A stretch of DNA of 6,300 nt from an uncultured Lachnospiraceae bacterium. Lineage in GTDB: Bacteria; Bacillota; Clostridia; Lachnospirales; Lachnospiraceae. Positions 4,968 through 6,300 of the stretch are shown here, in pieces (position 1 is the stretch's first letter; every line of letters starts with the position of its first letter). The stretch spans positions 1 to 6,300 of the forward strand of contig CAMWKA010000109.1 in NCBI GenBank assembly GCA_947174725.1, written 5' to 3'. The position numbers and the translations under genes were made by a program. The notes beneath the pieces were generated by a model, which was not told the origin of the DNA, made no database searches, and worked only from the letters and a program-made list of their open reading frames with translations.

Positions 4968-5681
4968 ATGTCTTATTGTGTAAATTGCGGTGTAGAGCTG
5001 GAAACGTCAATAAAAAAGTGTCCACTTTGCAATACGATAGTGATCAATCCAAATGAATTACAGCCGGCTATGACGGTGGGAAACGGAGATTTGCCGTTTC
5101 CTAATAAAATCGGGGTAGTCGAGCCCATCAAACGAAAAGATCTGGCGGTGGTATTGACGGTGATCTTAGCCTGTACGGCCGTTAGCTGCCTGTTGCTGAA
5201 CTATCTGATGTGGAAGTCAAATCAGTGGTCTTTACTGGTGCTTGGGTTCTGTGTATTATTGTGGGTGATGGTCGTACCGCCGTTGATGATCAGGAATATG
5301 AGAAGACGTATTATGATGTTGTTAAACGGCGCGGCAGTGTGCATCTATATTGCGCTGATCGGTATTTTTACGGATTCCTCGGAATGGGTGGTGGATCTTG
5401 GGATTCCCATCACGTTGACCGTGCTGGTATTGGTTGAATTATTTCTTACGGTGGCAACGTACAAGCGATCCTTTGCAGTATTGGCTTGTCTCTTTTTTAT
5501 GGAAGCCGCCGTGCTCTGCATTTCCATAGAACTTTTAGTAAATCATGCACTTCACCAGCCATTGGGGATCAAATGGTCCGCAATTGTACTGACGGTCTGC
5601 ACGATCATCACGGTTGCGCTTGCCACAATGTTTTCCAGAAGGCGTGTGCGCAACGAGATCAAAAGACGTTTTCATCTGTAA
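4968..5681 (+). CDS. Zinc-ribbon membrane protein, DUF6320-like
   Basis: A 237-residue protein. The N-terminus holds a four-cysteine zinc ribbon, CVNCG (Cys4, Cys7) and CPLC (Cys18, Cys21). After a linker come about six hydrophobic helices (roughly 59-80, 88-108, 118-134, 143-164, 168-190 and 202-222) and a basic tail (RRRVRNEIKRRFHL) expected in the cytoplasm. The architecture resembles the DUF6320 proteins of Lachnospiraceae, from memory. No enzymatic motif is seen and the function is unknown. The ribbon may bind a partner protein or nucleic acid at the membrane. An upstream extension in the same frame to 4839 would run through the hairpin and repeat; the ATG at 4968 restores a clean zinc-ribbon start. 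Gaps of 103 bp upstream and 43 bp downstream suggest co-transcription with the acyltransferase and the Sel1 lipoprotein. Confidence 0.85.
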   Translation: MSYCVNCGVELETSIKKCPLCNTIVINPNELQPAMTVGNGDLPFPNKIGVVEPIKRKDLAVVLTVILACTAVSCLLLNYLMWKSNQWSLLVLGFCVLLWVMVVPPLMIRNMRRRIMMLLNGAAVCIYIALIGIFTDSSEWVVDLGIPITLTVLVLVELFLTVATYKRSFAVLACLFFMEAAVLCISIELLVNHALHQPLGIKWSAIVLTVCTIITVALATMFSRRRVRNEIKRRFHL

Positions 5682-5711
5682 TTTATATTTATTGGTTCTT
5701 GATCAAATGTG

Positions 5712-5716
5712 GGAGG
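5712..5716 (+). promoter_or_regulatory. Shine-Dalgarno site that fixes a TTG start
   Basis: GGAGG is followed by eight bases and the TTG at 5725. It supports that start over the internal ATG at residue 14, which would destroy the signal peptide. Confidence 0.82.
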
Positions 5717-5724
5717 AAAGGTAA

Positions 5725-6300
5725 TTGAAAAGCAAAGTGACGATATTATTATTAGCGAGCCTTATGGTGATTGGCAGTTTAAGCGGCTGCGGCTTTGCGT
5801 CGAATGATGAAGCTGAAACAGCAGCGCAGGAGGAAGAAGAGTCCATCGCAATAGAGGCTGAAGCAAATGAGTATTATGAAGCAGGGTGCGTATATCTGTA
5901 TGGTATGAATGGAATGGAAGTCGATTTTGAGTCCGCATATACCAATTTTGAAAAAGCGGCAGAACTGGGTAATGCAAGTGCAATGACTAATATTGGATAT
6001 ATGTATGATTATGGATACGGAGTAGAACAGGACTATGCAGCGGCAGTAGAATGGTATGAAAAAGCAGCAGATTTAGGTGAAGCAATTGCAATGTATAATA
6101 CTGGATATATGTATTACTATGGAAATGGAGTGGAACAGGACTATACAGTAGCAATGAAATGGTATGAAAAAGCAGCAGATTTAGGTAATACAGATGCAAT
6201 GACTAATATTGGATGGATGTATGACAATGGATACGGAGTAGAACAGGATTATGCATTGGCAATGGAATGGTATTTAAAAGCGGCAGAACTAGGTAATGCA
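5725..6300 (+). CDS. Sel1-like (TPR) repeat lipoprotein, 3'-partial
   Basis: The frame opens at TTG 5725 and is still open at the window end (192 codons seen). The N-terminus is a lipoprotein signal peptide: Lys2 and Lys4, a hydrophobic core TILLLASLMVIG, and lipobox LSGC with Cys22 as the lipidated residue. An acidic linker (about 28-48) is followed by 36-residue Sel1-like repeats with the pattern GYMYDYGYGVEQDYAAAVEWYEKAADLG. Three complete units plus a degenerate first unit are visible and a further one begins at 6292. Sel1 repeats are alpha-solenoid protein-interaction modules, so this is probably a surface-anchored scaffold or a regulator of an envelope complex; no catalytic motif is seen. 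It lies 43 bp after the zinc-ribbon membrane protein with no visible terminator or strong promoter between, so it probably belongs to the same operon. The repeat region is visibly richer in A and T than the neighbouring genes. Confidence 0.9.
   Translation, partial: MKSKVTILLLASLMVIGSLSGCGFASNDEAETAAQEEEESIAIEAEANEYYEAGCVYLYGMNGMEVDFESAYTNFEKAAELGNASAMTNIGYMYDYGYGVEQDYAAAVEWYEKAADLGEAIAMYNTGYMYYYGNGVEQDYTVAMKWYEKAADLGNTDAMTNIGWMYDNGYGVEQDYALAMEWYLKAAELGNA
5860..6300 (+). repeat. 108-bp tandem coding repeats (Sel1 units)
   Basis: Units begin at 5860 (degenerate), 5968, 6076, 6184 and 6292, exactly 108 bases apart. By my count the unit at 5968 differs from each of the next two at about 17 of 108 bases. 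The array could change copy number by recombination or slippage, and it continues past the window. Confidence 0.88.

Noticed and set aside
5762..6199. Two minus-strand open frames opposite the Sel1 repeats
   Set aside because: They are low-complexity antisense shadows (rich in Leu, His and Tyr) produced by the repeated coding sequence on the plus strand.

Overview
This 6.3 kb window most likely comes from a Lachnospiraceae-type Clostridia bacterium of the gut (Blautia, Roseburia, Dorea or a relative). The basis is the style of the proteins, the pairing of an alcohol-acetyltransferase-like protein with a small zinc-ribbon membrane protein, TTG starts behind strong Shine-Dalgarno sites, and many intergenic hairpin repeats. 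The assignment is recognition by eye, without a database search.

Layout. 2-1036 (+) is the C-terminal half of an ABC exporter whose N-terminal membrane domain lies outside the window. A 56-bp structured repeat (1036-1091) follows its stop codon. On the minus strand, 1114-2010 encodes a hormone-sensitive-lipase-family esterase and 2104-3171 an integral-membrane acyltransferase of the OafA/WecH type. A 400-bp divergent intergenic region (3172-3571) carries a candidate promoter for each direction and an array of hairpins in the leader of the plus-strand genes. On the plus strand, 3572-4864 encodes a soluble HHxxxDG acyltransferase, 4968-5681 a zinc-ribbon protein with about six membrane helices (DUF6320-like), and 5725 to the window end a lipoprotein of Sel1/TPR repeats. 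The gap 4865-4967 holds another hairpin and a second copy of the 56-bp repeat.

How the genes may fit together. Two acyltransferases of unrelated fold (one soluble, one membrane), an esterase, a small membrane protein and a Sel1 lipoprotein suggest a locus that makes and removes an acyl ester on a lipid, glycan or small alcohol, possibly at the envelope. This is inference from family and context; no substrate can be read from the sequence.

The most interesting non-coding content is two kinds of structured repeat. One is a near-contiguous run of five stem-loops (3398-3559), bounded by imperfect direct repeats, that ends at the start codon of the acyltransferase. The other is the 56-bp repeat, whose two copies differ by a compensatory base pair and a G-T to G-C change in predicted stems. 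Both look like small mobile or regulatory elements placed between genes and their translation starts.
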